From: Rippkaea orientalis PCC 8801
GTDB lineage: Bacteria; Cyanobacteriota; Cyanobacteriia; Cyanobacteriales; Microcystaceae
Reading direction: 5' to 3'
NCBI RefSeq assembly: GCF_000021805.1
Contig: NC_011726.1
Location: 1,364,001 to 1,428,000, forward strand
Length of the DNA stretch: 64,000 bases
A model generated the notes under the pieces. It saw only the letters and a program-made list of their open reading frames with translations, made no database searches and was not told the origin of the DNA. Shown here one piece after another: positions 43,601-51,990 of the stretch (the stretch's first letter is position 1; the number at the start of each line of letters is the position of its first letter). Position numbers and translations under genes: made by a program.

Positions 43601-45339
43601 GGGACTGGAATATTGAGACGGGAGAGGTCTATTTTAGTCCTCGGTATGCAGAAATGTTAGGCTATAGAGTCAATGAATTGCCTCCTAATGTAACAACATG
43701 GGAAGGATTAGTTTATCCAAAAGATATGATTTGGGTTAAAGAGATTCTCGATTCTCATCTGAAAGATAGTACAACTTCTTATGATTTTGACTATCGAGTA
43801 CGAACGAAATCTGGCCAATGGAAATGGATTGCTGATTATGGAAAAGTAGTGGCCAGAGATGGAGAAGGCAAACCCTTACGAATGTTAGGAACCCATAAAG
43901 ATATTAGTCAACGCAAACACATCGAATTAGAATTACAGAAAGCCAAAGAAACCGCGATCGCAGCTAATTTATCAAAAAGTATCTTTTTAGCGAATATGAG
44001 TCATGAACTTCGCACACCTCTCAATGCGATTTTAGGCTTTACTCAATTATTAGGAAGAGATACGTCTTTAAGTGCTTATCATCAAGAACGGTTACAAATT
44101 ATTAATCGCAGTGGAGAACATTTATTAGGTCTAATTGACGATATTCTTGATTTATCAAAGATTGAAACCGGTCAAATAGCATTATTTTTGACGGATTGTG
44201 ATTTATCGGGTTTACTGTTGACTGTTGAAGAAATGCTTAGTCCTAAAGCAGAAAGCAAAGGCATAAAATTGATTATTGAAAAAGATGATAATCTGCCTCG
44301 CTATATTAAAATTGATTCCAAAAAATTGCGACAAATATTAATTAATTTATTAAATAATGCCATTAAATTTACTCATCAAGGAACCGTTACTTTACGGGTT
44401 AACTTATCTAAAATTGATCAAAAAGCAGTTATTGTAAAGTTTATTGTTGAAGATACTGGAGTGGGAATTGCTGCTGATGAACTTGACAATTTATTTCAAC
44501 TTTTTGTGCAAGCAGAAGCCGGAAAAAAAATTAATCAAGGAAGTGGACTCGGTTTAGCTATTAGTCAAAAATTAGTCCAATTAATGGGGGGTAAAATTGA
44601 GGTTAATAGTATCTTGAACCAAGGGAGTATTTTTTCCTTTGAAATTCCCGTAGAATTATCTTTATCAAGCAATATTGCTACAGAAAATCTCAAGCGAAAA
44701 ATTCTCACCCTTGCGCCAGAACAACCAGATTATCAGATTCTAGTCGTTGAAGATGTTGATGAAAATCGTCGTTTATTGGTGGAACTGCTTGCGTCAGTTG
44801 GGTTTCAGGTAAAAGAAGCTAGTAATGGACTCGAAGCCGTTGCTATTTCCCAAACTTGGCATCCCCATCTTATTTGGATGGATATCCGAATGCCTGTTAT
44901 GGATGGCTACGAAGCTACTAGACGCATAAAACAAGCAGCCTTGAGGCAAAAACCTGTGATCATTGCTTTAACTGCCAGCGTTTTTGAAGAACAACGCGAG
45001 ACGGTTTTAGCGGCAGGTTGTGATGATATCGTCAGTAAACCCTTTCAAGACACGATTATTTTCAACAAAATGGCTGAACATTTGGGGGTGCAGTATCTTT
45101 ATGAAACTGTCTCTCAAACTCAAACACCCCCCTCTCAGATTGAATTATCATCAGAAGCGTTGTTATCTTTACCCTCCGAATGGTTAGAGCAAATGTATCA
45201 AGCTGCTTACTGTGCGGATACCGATCTCATGTTGGAATTAATTCAACAAATACCTCCTTCTGAGATAGCTTTAGCAAATGCCCTAACAACCTTAGTTACT
45301 AACTTTAATACTGACATCATTATGGACTTGATTCGATAA
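40603..45339 (+). CDS. Multi-PAS hybrid histidine kinase with receiver
   Basis: Membrane sensor kinase of 1578 residues. About eight hydrophobic segments fill residues 1-275. About six PAS domains lie between 285 and 1115, with a short coiled coil near 415-455. The kinase core has FLANMSHELRTPLNAI (phospho-His about 1133), LINLLNNAIKFTHQG and GSGLGLAISQKL. A receiver follows with the phospho-Asp in LIWMDIRMPVMDGYEA (about 1425). The tail is helical without a clear HPt histidine. Two neighbouring PAS domains are near duplicates (YADEITDLYNNAPCGYHSLD twice). ATG start. It is likely co-transcribed with the FHA-GGDEF-EAL gene. Confidence 0.92.
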   Translation: MNQKIRHFLSLFVIAIGCLVLLGWQIDNPLLKSGFPGSPSTMKANTALCFILAGLSLRLLQSPRITKLRHQIAQGTALLVLIIGLLTLIQYGFNWNLGIDQWLFQDVTSLVNPYPGRMGVNTALNFVLMGMALLWLGKNTTQSIWLAHIFSSIAAIISLLSLFGHLFSVTVLATLIIFSTTQALHTALTFLILYSGLLLTTPEQGLMEVLTSPLIGGVVSRWLIPWAIIFPLVLDRLALQGFYLGWYDLKAAYGIQATFTIVSFLLMIWWAAYLLNKIERDRTSTNTALKQTQYQFQQAIEAANLGTWQWNLLNNNVILSPQAETLLGLQNCRFEGTNEAFFDLLSRDDREPLINSLQVSILNASEWQLDHQINDRWVSLMGKCLYDESGQAIQMIGIIKDITHRKETELKLKKFNDRLENRVNQRTAELREANHQLQEELLKRHQIEEALQQKSAEFEAIFQAIPDAIIFADKTRHIQKVNSAFTYLFGYLPDEVYGQTTEMLYVSSEEYYEQDRKRFNLTAKEQNKPYEIRYRRKDSTIFFTETVGSSVKDNQENVIGFVGIVRDISERKEAQETLKKYADEITDLYNNAPCGYHSLDSNGVFIHINDTELTWLGYTREQVIGKVKLLDLLIPKSRKTFSQHFELLKQGYSINSLELSMLRSNGTVMSIMLNVNPIQDTEGNFIMSRATLFDISEHKEAEKTLQKYADEITDLYNNAPCGYHSLDSNGVFVQINNTELKWLGYTREQVIGKLKFSDIITPKGCQIFQQNFEEFKQSGWVKGLEFEMVCADGKIFPVILNATAIKDADGKFIMSRSTIFDITEQQAALRERKQIEQELQKTTTLQKAILDSANYTIISTTEDGTIVTFNAAAEKWLGYSAIEVIGKTTPAIIHDPEEVVQKAQELSLELGRVIEPGFEVFVAKARLGEPDEGEWSYIRKDGSRFPVLLSVTALRNSQGQITGFLGIGSDITQRKQAERALRDSEERLQLALEASGDGLWDWNIETGEVYFSPRYAEMLGYRVNELPPNVTTWEGLVYPKDMIWVKEILDSHLKDSTTSYDFDYRVRTKSGQWKWIADYGKVVARDGEGKPLRMLGTHKDISQRKHIELELQKAKETAIAANLSKSIFLANMSHELRTPLNAILGFTQLLGRDTSLSAYHQERLQIINRSGEHLLGLIDDILDLSKIETGQIALFLTDCDLSGLLLTVEEMLSPKAESKGIKLIIEKDDNLPRYIKIDSKKLRQILINLLNNAIKFTHQGTVTLRVNLSKIDQKAVIVKFIVEDTGVGIAADELDNLFQLFVQAEAGKKINQGSGLGLAISQKLVQLMGGKIEVNSILNQGSIFSFEIPVELSLSSNIATENLKRKILTLAPEQPDYQILVVEDVDENRRLLVELLASVGFQVKEASNGLEAVAISQTWHPHLIWMDIRMPVMDGYEATRRIKQAALRQKPVIIALTASVFEEQRETVLAAGCDDIVSKPFQDTIIFNKMAEHLGVQYLYETVSQTQTPPSQIELSSEALLSLPSEWLEQMYQAAYCADTDLMLELIQQIPPSEIALANALTTLVTNFNTDIIMDLIR
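42338..42410 (+). repeat. 73-bp perfect direct repeat in PAS region, copy 1
   Basis: Identical over 73 bp to 42719-42791, offset 381 bp (127 codons). It encodes the start of one PAS domain. Confidence 0.95.
42719..42791 (+). repeat. 73-bp perfect direct repeat in PAS region, copy 2
   Basis: Second copy, in frame with the first. The flanking PAS sequence is similar but diverged at both DNA and protein level. Confidence 0.95.
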
Positions 45340-45374
45340 GTAAGCACACAAAATTAATGACACAAAAGCTGTAG

Positions 45375-45438
45375 GGTGGGCAATGCCTACAATGATCTCT
45401 GGATCAGATTTTTCGCCTTTTACTTGGCAATGCGCACC
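45375..45438. repeat. 64-bp palindromic (MITE-like) element C
   Basis: Left arm GGTGGGCAATGCCTAC; the reverse complement of the right arm is GGTGCGCATTGCCAAG, agreeing at 12 of 16. It has the same length and end motif as elements A and B. It lies between the convergent hybrid kinase and REC-GGDEF-EAL genes. Confidence 0.6.
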
Positions 45439-45497
45439 GTGCAATTAATTTTGTTTAGGCATTTAGTTAAATTGTAACACCGAACTCCGAACTCAGG

Positions 45498-47645
45498 TTA
45501 CTTAAATTCAAAAGGAACAGGTTTTGCTATGACATAACCTTGGGCATAATCTAAACCAATGGCTTCTATTTTACTTAAAATTGCTGCATTTTCCACAAAC
45601 TCAGCAATGGTTTGAAAATTCATAATATGACCAATACGATTAAAACTTTCCACAATGGCTTGATCGACTTCACTTTGAACTAAATTTCTCACAAAACTGC
45701 CATCAATCTTTAAATAATTCACGGGAAAATGTTTGAGATAATCAAAAGAATTCATCCCATGACCAAAATCATCAATCGCAAAACAACAACCCAATTGTTG
45801 AAGTTCATTAATTAATTCGATCGCTTGGTCAAAATTAGCGATCGCTGTTGTTTCTGTAATTTCAAAACACAGGTTTTTAAGCGGTATTTTAGAGTTCGTT
45901 AATTGCTCTTTTAAAAACTCTAAAAACTGCTCACTATTAATACTTGCTCCCGACAGATTAATCGCATATAAATTTTGTTCAAAATCGCTTTTATTAACGG
46001 TTTGATGATAATAATTATCATACTTTTTCAAAAAAGTGCTAATTACCCAGCGATCAATAGCGGGCATCAATCCATAGCGTTCGGCTGCGGGTAGAAAATT
46101 CCCCGGAGAAACTAATTGTCCATTGTCATCTAACAATCGTAATAAAATTTCATAATAAATCGGCTTTAAATGAGAATTAAGGGGAGTTATTTTTTGAGAA
46201 TAAAGACGAAAACGATTATCTTCTAATGCCTGATTAATTTGAACAACCCACTGTCTTTCTTTGCGTTGTTTTAGGAGCTCATGATTATCGACTTGATAGA
46301 CTTGAACACAATTACGCCCTTTTCCTTTAGCAGCATAGCACGCAGCATCAGCTAGGGCTAAAACACTATTTTTATCCTTACTATTTTTATCAATTTCTAC
46401 TACGCCAATGCTAACACCAATACTAAAGGTTTTATTGTTCCAGCAGAACCGAAACTTTTCAATTAGTTCTCGAAACGTTTCTGCAATTTCAGTCGCTTTT
46501 TCTAGAGAGCATTGATGGAGTAAAAACGCAAATTCATCCCCTCCCAAACGCGCTAACGTATCACTGGTACGGACTCGTTGTTGCAAAAGATGGGTGATTT
46601 GACGCAATAACTCATCTCCAGCCGCATGACCACAGGTATCATTAACTACTTTAAATTGATCTAAATCTAAATAACATAAAACATGGTGCTGATTCTCCTT
46701 TTTAGCCGATAAAAGGGCTTCTTCGAGCTTCTGTTCAAATCCTAAACGGTTGATTAACCCGGTTAAAGAATCGTGACTCGCTTGCCAAGATAACTGACGA
46801 TTGAGACTGCGAGCTTCCGTAACATCCCGAAAAACAATGACAGCACCAATAACTTGACCATTACTATCTTGAATAGGGGCTGCTGAGTCATCAATGGGAT
46901 ATTCTGTCCCATCACGGGAAATGAGGATGGTATTTTTAGCAAGATTAACAATCCTAACTTCATCTAACGCTTGGATGATAGGATTTTCAACTATCTCTTT
47001 GGTAAATTCGTTGACAATTTCAAAGACTTCAAATAAATGAACACCTTGCGCTTCTTTTTCTGCCCAACCGGTTAGATATTCTGCAATGGGATTGAGATAG
47101 GTAACATAGCCTTTAGCATCGGTTGTAATGACAGCATCTCCGATAGATTTTAGGGTAACTTGAGCTAATTCTTTTTCACAAAATAGGGCTTCTTTTGTCC
47201 GCCTATGTTCTTCTATTTCTTGTATCAAGGAGAGATTTTTTTCTTGGAGGCTTGTTTGCAGTCGTTGAATCGATAAATGGGTGGCAACACGCGCTAATAC
47301 TTCTTCAATTTGAAAGGGTTTTGTGATGTAGTCAGCACCCCCAACGGTAAATCCTTGTACCTTATCAAAAGTCTCATTAAGGGCACTCAAAAAAATAACC
47401 GGAATATGAGCCGTTTGTTCATCGGCTTTTAATCGCCGACAAATTTCATAGCCATCATAATCAGGAAGCTTGATATCAAGCAAAATTAGGTCGGTTACAG
47501 CCGCTTTAGCTGCCCTTAAAGCCATCATCCCTGTGATACAAGAACGCACTTTATAGCCTTGTCCTTGTAATGTATCTCTGAGCAGCCGTAAATTATCGGG
47601 TAAGTCGTCAACAATTAATAGACAACCTTTAGTAGAATCGGTCAT
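45498..47645 (-). CDS. Response regulator with PAS-GGDEF-EAL output
   Basis: A 715-residue cytosolic protein. The N-terminal receiver (about 5-125) has IVDD, the phospho-Asp in LILLDIKLPDYDGYEI and a conserved Lys in YITKPFQ. A PAS domain spans about 150-270. The GGDEF domain is canonical (ARLGGDEFAF) with an RTSD inhibitory site. The EAL domain reads YEILLRL where EALLR is usual, but keeps CFEITETTA, IDDFGHGMNSF and LKIDGSF. It probably makes or degrades cyclic di-GMP under phosphorylation control. The hybrid kinase converging on it is a plausible partner, which is inference. ATG start. Confidence 0.92.
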   Translation of the reverse strand: MTDSTKGCLLIVDDLPDNLRLLRDTLQGQGYKVRSCITGMMALRAAKAAVTDLILLDIKLPDYDGYEICRRLKADEQTAHIPVIFLSALNETFDKVQGFTVGGADYITKPFQIEEVLARVATHLSIQRLQTSLQEKNLSLIQEIEEHRRTKEALFCEKELAQVTLKSIGDAVITTDAKGYVTYLNPIAEYLTGWAEKEAQGVHLFEVFEIVNEFTKEIVENPIIQALDEVRIVNLAKNTILISRDGTEYPIDDSAAPIQDSNGQVIGAVIVFRDVTEARSLNRQLSWQASHDSLTGLINRLGFEQKLEEALLSAKKENQHHVLCYLDLDQFKVVNDTCGHAAGDELLRQITHLLQQRVRTSDTLARLGGDEFAFLLHQCSLEKATEIAETFRELIEKFRFCWNNKTFSIGVSIGVVEIDKNSKDKNSVLALADAACYAAKGKGRNCVQVYQVDNHELLKQRKERQWVVQINQALEDNRFRLYSQKITPLNSHLKPIYYEILLRLLDDNGQLVSPGNFLPAAERYGLMPAIDRWVISTFLKKYDNYYHQTVNKSDFEQNLYAINLSGASINSEQFLEFLKEQLTNSKIPLKNLCFEITETTAIANFDQAIELINELQQLGCCFAIDDFGHGMNSFDYLKHFPVNYLKIDGSFVRNLVQSEVDQAIVESFNRIGHIMNFQTIAEFVENAAILSKIEAIGLDYAQGYVIAKPVPFEFK

Positions 47646-47864
47646 AAGTCATGTCCTCAATCCATCAACATACAAGGTTAAAACGGTATTAAATACAAGT
47701 TTTTGAGAGAAATGAATTTTGTCTCAAATATACTATTATTTTTTTTATTACTTCAATGGTATAATAACATAAAACACAATAATTCTTTCTCTTAGTGTTG
47801 AATTAAGATTATCTTTCATGATATTCGTACTGTATTAATTCGTCAAGAAATTGTTTACTTAACT

Positions 47865-48479
47865 ATGTATGAATACATTTTATTTAATAAACCTTACGGA
47901 GTTCTATGTCAATTTACCGATACAGATAACCCCAATTCTCCCCGTCCAACCCTAAAAGATTATATTCCTCTTCCTGATATTTATTCCGTGGGGAGACTGG
48001 ATTTTGACAGTGAAGGATTGCTATTATTAACGAATAATGGACGCTTAAAACATCGTCTTTCCCATCGAGAATTTAGTCATCCTCGTACCTATTGGGTGCA
48101 AGTCGAACGGATTCCCGATGAAATCGCCCTTGATCGGTTACGTCAAGGCGTACTAATTAAGGATTATTGTACCCGTCCAGCGCAAATCAAACTGTTAGCA
48201 ACGGAGCCAAATTTATCACCCCGTAATCCCCCTATTCGTTACCGTAAAACGGTTCCCACAGCTTGGCTAGAAATAACCTTAACGGAGGGAAGAAATCGAC
48301 AAGTCAGACGTATGACGGCCGCTATCGGCTATCCTACTTTACGATTGATTCGGATCTCGATGGGGTTTAAAATAGGGAAAACTTTAGAAAAATTGAGCTT
48401 AGGGGACTTAAAACCGGGAGAATGGCGGGAAGCAACCCAGTTAGAAAGACATAGCTTAGAGACTCTTACTTATGGCTAA
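47865..48479 (+). CDS. 23S rRNA pseudouridine synthase, RluE/RsuA type
   Basis: A 204-residue RsuA-family synthase, closest by eye to RluE, which modifies U2457 of 23S rRNA in E. coli. Motifs are [12 protein letters not shown] at the start, the catalytic Asp in [16 protein letters not shown], and [20 protein letters not shown]. There is no S4 domain, consistent with RluE rather than RsuA or RluB. ATG start; a long AT-rich region lies upstream, divergent from the REC-GGDEF-EAL gene. The exact target site in this organism is inferred. Confidence 0.88.
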   Translation: MYEYILFNKPYGVLCQFTDTDNPNSPRPTLKDYIPLPDIYSVGRLDFDSEGLLLLTNNGRLKHRLSHREFSHPRTYWVQVERIPDEIALDRLRQGVLIKDYCTRPAQIKLLATEPNLSPRNPPIRYRKTVPTAWLEITLTEGRNRQVRRMTAAIGYPTLRLIRISMGFKIGKTLEKLSLGDLKPGEWREATQLERHSLETLTYG

Positions 48480-48870
48480 ATTTAGACATAAAAAACCTCA
48501 ACGTAGCATATTATATCATGAAAAAAATTGTTTTGATACTACAATTCTGAAACCCGCATTCTTATGTTAATTATTGAGAATAATTCTGATTAATCTGCCT
48601 AATTTTTTGTATATTTCACTACTATTTAATAAAATATTTATAAAAATGGGCTAAAACCTAAAATCTTTATTAAGTTTTTGACGGTTTTTGACGACAAATA
48701 TAATACAAACTATCAGTACAGAGGTTAAGCTCAAATCAAAATTGGATAAAATTAGACGAAAAGCGATCGCCACCTTAGAACAAGCCTTAGACGATCATTG
48801 GTTCCCTCAACAGGATTAAAATAAATTAAAAAGCAATCTAAGAATTAGTCAGCCTAGGAGTCGTAACAGC
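48480..48870. other. Intergenic region with possible small reading frame
   Basis: About 390 bp, AT-rich. A 43-codon frame (48688-48819, only a TTG start) reads KLDKIRRKAIATLEQALDDH and may be a remnant of a small protein gene; I do not recognise it. The rest is without supported genes apart from a candidate promoter. Confidence 0.35.
48678..48704 (+). promoter_or_regulatory. Candidate sigma-70-type promoter upstream of cpcS
   Basis: TTGACG and TATAAT separated by 15 bp, slightly short of the optimum of about 17. The TATAAT is perfect. It lies about 166 bp upstream of the cpcS start. Confidence 0.35.
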
Positions 48871-49473
48871 GTGAATATAGCCGATGCAATGGAATTTTTT
48901 CAAAGAAGCGCAGGACAATGGCGATCGCAGCGCACCACCCATCATTTAGCCTTCAGACGCGCCGAAATTGGCAACTCAGAGATTTTTGTGGAGTCCCTAG
49001 GGGCAGATAACCCCAAAATCAAAGAAATTTGCGAACTCCACAACGTTGACCCCAGTTTAGCCATTGGGGGAGCCTTTGTCAGTTGGGATGGTTCGATGGC
49101 CTGGGACAAAGAAGACGAAAACCATCAAGGAAGTACCATTTTTGCCCTAATTCCTGATGCTGATAATCCCCGTCAAGGAATGCTCTTGCGGGAACGGGGT
49201 TACGCTGAAATTGTCCCCATCGCGGGACGTTACCACCTCGATGATCTCGATGCCCTAGTCTTGATCACTGAATACGACACCATGAGTACTATTGAACGAT
49301 TTTGGTTTGCCAGTCCTGAATTACGACTGAGAACCAGTACTGTACAACGGTTTGGTGGCTTTAATAGTGCTACCTTTTGTGCTGAAATGCGACAACAAGA
49401 GATCTCAGAAGAGAAAGGGAAAGTCAGGGCGATCGCTTCTCAAAACCCTTTTTACTCGATTACAGGATGGTAG
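48871..49473 (+). CDS. cpcS: Phycobiliprotein lyase CpcS
   Basis: Chromophore lyase of the CpcS/CpeS family that attaches phycocyanobilin to the Cys-84 equivalent of phycobiliprotein subunits. The 200 residues match family length, with the near-invariant N-terminus DAMEFFQRSAGQWRSQRTTH, GSMAWDKEDENHQGST in the middle, and ERFWFASPELRLRTSTVQRF. The fold is a lipocalin-like barrel. The start codon is GTG with AGGAG 10 bp upstream. Phycobilisome linker cpcG follows about 235 bp downstream on the same strand, consistent with antenna assembly, though probably under its own promoter. Confidence 0.93.
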   Translation: MNIADAMEFFQRSAGQWRSQRTTHHLAFRRAEIGNSEIFVESLGADNPKIKEICELHNVDPSLAIGGAFVSWDGSMAWDKEDENHQGSTIFALIPDADNPRQGMLLRERGYAEIVPIAGRYHLDDLDALVLITEYDTMSTIERFWFASPELRLRTSTVQRFGGFNSATFCAEMRQQEISEEKGKVRAIASQNPFYSITGW

Positions 49474-49708
49474 AAAGACAGGGATTGTGTGCATTTAAAC
49501 TGGGTATAGTGAAAATCAGTAAAAATTGCCAATTCCTCTCCCCGTCTCCCCCTGACCCCCTCAATCTCAACGACCCAATTAAATGATGAACAGCTTAGCC
49601 ATTCCCCCAATTTGTAATAAATGTTAACGTTCTAACCTTTATTGTCCCCTCCTCCCGTATGATTAGGATTACAGTTTTTAAGAATTTGTAAAATAACGGA
49701 GGTTCAAC

Positions 49709-50461
49709 TTGACTCTTCCTCTTATAAATTACGCGCCCAAATCCCAAAATGTGCGAGTAGCAGGATACGAAGTCCCAGGAGACGAGCAGCCCAAGGTTTA
49801 TACCACGGAGAATGTTCTTTCCTCAGGAGATCTTGGCAATCTGATCGAAGCGGCCTACCGTCAAATTTTCTTCCATGCGTTCCGTTGGGATCGGGAACCT
49901 ATCCTAGAATCTCAATTGCGTAACGGACAAATCACCGTGCGGGACTTTATTCGTGGATTATTGCTGTCTAAGACTTTTATTAACAGCTTCTACGAAAAAA
50001 ATAGTAATTACCGCTTTGTTGAACAATGCGTTCAGCGTGTTTTAGGCCGCGATGTCTATAGCGAACGGGAAAAAATCGCTTGGTCTATTGTTGTCGCCAC
50101 TAAAGGGTATGGTGGGTTTATCGATGAACTCCTCAATAGCGATGAGTACCTAGAAAACTTTGGCTATGACACCGTTCCTTACCAACGTCGTCGTAACCTA
50201 CCTGGACGTGAGCTAGGAGAATTGCCCTTTAACATCAAATCTCCTCGTTATGATCGCTACTATCGCGGAATTTTGGGCTTCCCCCAAATCGTTTGGCAAA
50301 ACGAAATCCGTCGCTTTGTCCCCCAAGACAAAAAGCCCAAAGCTGGCGATCCTTCCATATTCTTAAATATGGCACGGAGTTTAGGTAGTGCTAAAGGCAA
50401 TCCCACTCCTCGGGTTTCTGTTGGCAACATCAACATTGATGCCACAGTTCCTCGCCGTTAA
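49709..50461 (+). CDS. cpcG: Phycobilisome rod-core linker polypeptide
   Basis: Joins phycocyanin rods to the allophycocyanin core. The 250 residues start with the diagnostic [20 protein letters not shown], contain the PBS linker domain (about 15-150: [20 protein letters not shown] and [16 protein letters not shown]), and end with an RR-type basic tail. Hydrophobic anchoring as in CpcG2 is not visible, so it is probably the CpcG1 type that serves the core. The start codon is TTG, chosen because GGAGG lies 6 bp upstream and the N-terminus matches CpcG exactly from there. Typical codon use suggests high expression. Confidence 0.95.
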   Translation: MTLPLINYAPKSQNVRVAGYEVPGDEQPKVYTTENVLSSGDLGNLIEAAYRQIFFHAFRWDREPILESQLRNGQITVRDFIRGLLLSKTFINSFYEKNSNYRFVEQCVQRVLGRDVYSEREKIAWSIVVATKGYGGFIDELLNSDEYLENFGYDTVPYQRRRNLPGRELGELPFNIKSPRYDRYYRGILGFPQIVWQNEIRRFVPQDKKPKAGDPSIFLNMARSLGSAKGNPTPRVSVGNINIDATVPRR

Positions 50462-50648
50462 TTGAAGGTTGATCCTTTAGGGAAAGTCACGGATGGGCAG
50501 GGTGATTGAGTCTAGTCGGCTAAATTATTCTGTGGATCTGAGGCTTTCCCTAGCTTGGGAAAAAAAGATGACCTTAACCAACGCTTTCAAAAACTTCTTT
50601 GAGAAACGCGCTAAATATCCTAGATTATAGTTATCTAAACGCTATTTT

Positions 50649-51872
50649 ATGATTCATCAACCGCCAGCCGGAGCGAGAGATTTATTACCCCTTGAAGTTG
50701 TCCAAAAAGCGTGGATTAATGATCGTCTACAACAGGTTTTTGGAGGGTGGGGTTATCAGCGTATTGTCACTTCTACTATTGAGTGGTTAGAGACATTAAT
50801 GGCTGGAGGAGCGATTCAACATTCAACGGTCATTCAGTTACAAGATAACTCGGCGGGTCAGTTAGGACTCCGGCCGGAATTAACCGCTTCCATCGCTAGG
50901 GCAGCAGTGACTCGCATGGCTGATACAACTTATCCCCAGCGTCTGTGTTACCGCGCTAATGTGTTTCGTAACCCTCCTTCTGGTCATCATGGGAAACAAT
51001 TAGAATTTTATCAAGCGGGGGTAGAATTGCTCTTTGCTGGAGGAATTTTAGCCGATGCAGAGATTTTATTATTAGTCGCTGATTGTTTGGAACAATTGGG
51101 TATTCCCCAGTGGCAATTACTGATAGGAGAAGCTGGAGTAACGCGATCGCTACTTTCTCCGTTTCCAGATCCCTTAAAAAGCCAAGTTTGTCATTGTTTA
51201 GCACAATTAGACTATGTTACTTTAGAGAATTTAGACTATCCTTCTTCTCACTTAAAAGAACGAGCTCAATTACTGTTTGATTTACGAGGAAATGCCACCG
51301 AAGTCTTAGAAAAAGTGGCTAAATTAGAATTAGATAAAGCAGGAGAAGAAAGCATTAATAATCTAAAATCTCTGATGAGATTAATTAATGATAGTCGCTC
51401 AAAACCTTTACCCTTAACCCTAGATTTAAGTGTGATTCAAACCTTTGATTATTACACGGGCATTGTCTTTAAAGCAGTGGGAAAAACAGACAATCAATTA
51501 CATATTTTAGGGCAAGGGGGACGCTACGATCAGTTATTGGGAGTCTATCACCCTAAAGGTCAATCAGCACCAGGCATTGGCTTTTCTTTTAATGTTGAAG
51601 ATCTCTATGCCTGTTTGTTAAACACATCTATTTTACCCCAACTTGCCCCCTCTATTGATTGGTTGATTATTCCCCAAACTGATGAGGCTCGATCAACCGC
51701 TTTTCAGTACGCTCAAAATCTCAGAGACTCAGGGAAAAATCTACGGGTAGCCATAGATTTAGGAGGACGTTCTGAAGCAGAAATTCGAGAGTATGTCCAA
51801 CAAAATCGAGTTCAACAATTAGCTTGGATACCAGAAAAAGGTGAACCCATTATTGAAGTTATTTTTAGTTAA
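50649..51872 (+). CDS. hisZ: ATP phosphoribosyltransferase regulatory subunit HisZ
   Basis: HisRS-like but non-charging subunit that forms a complex with short HisG for the first step of histidine synthesis. The 407 residues show the class II-type core: PPAGARDLLP, motif 2-like FRNPPSGHHGKQLEFYQAGVE, and YTGIVFKAVG and GQGGRYDQLLGVY from the HisRS signature. No tRNA-binding domain is evident, so HisZ is favoured over HisS. ATG start; single gene. The hisG gene is not in the window. Confidence 0.9.
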   Translation: MIHQPPAGARDLLPLEVVQKAWINDRLQQVFGGWGYQRIVTSTIEWLETLMAGGAIQHSTVIQLQDNSAGQLGLRPELTASIARAAVTRMADTTYPQRLCYRANVFRNPPSGHHGKQLEFYQAGVELLFAGGILADAEILLLVADCLEQLGIPQWQLLIGEAGVTRSLLSPFPDPLKSQVCHCLAQLDYVTLENLDYPSSHLKERAQLLFDLRGNATEVLEKVAKLELDKAGEESINNLKSLMRLINDSRSKPLPLTLDLSVIQTFDYYTGIVFKAVGKTDNQLHILGQGGRYDQLLGVYHPKGQSAPGIGFSFNVEDLYACLLNTSILPQLAPSIDWLIIPQTDEARSTAFQYAQNLRDSGKNLRVAIDLGGRSEAEIREYVQQNRVQQLAWIPEKGEPIIEVIFS

Positions 51873-51990
51873 TCAAACCCCAAATTTTGATCAACTCGGT
51901 TTATTTACTCTCTCTTGGGTCACTTTATAACTTATTGCTATGGTTAATTTCAATAATCTCGCATAATAAATAAAAAAATCCTGAAATGCC

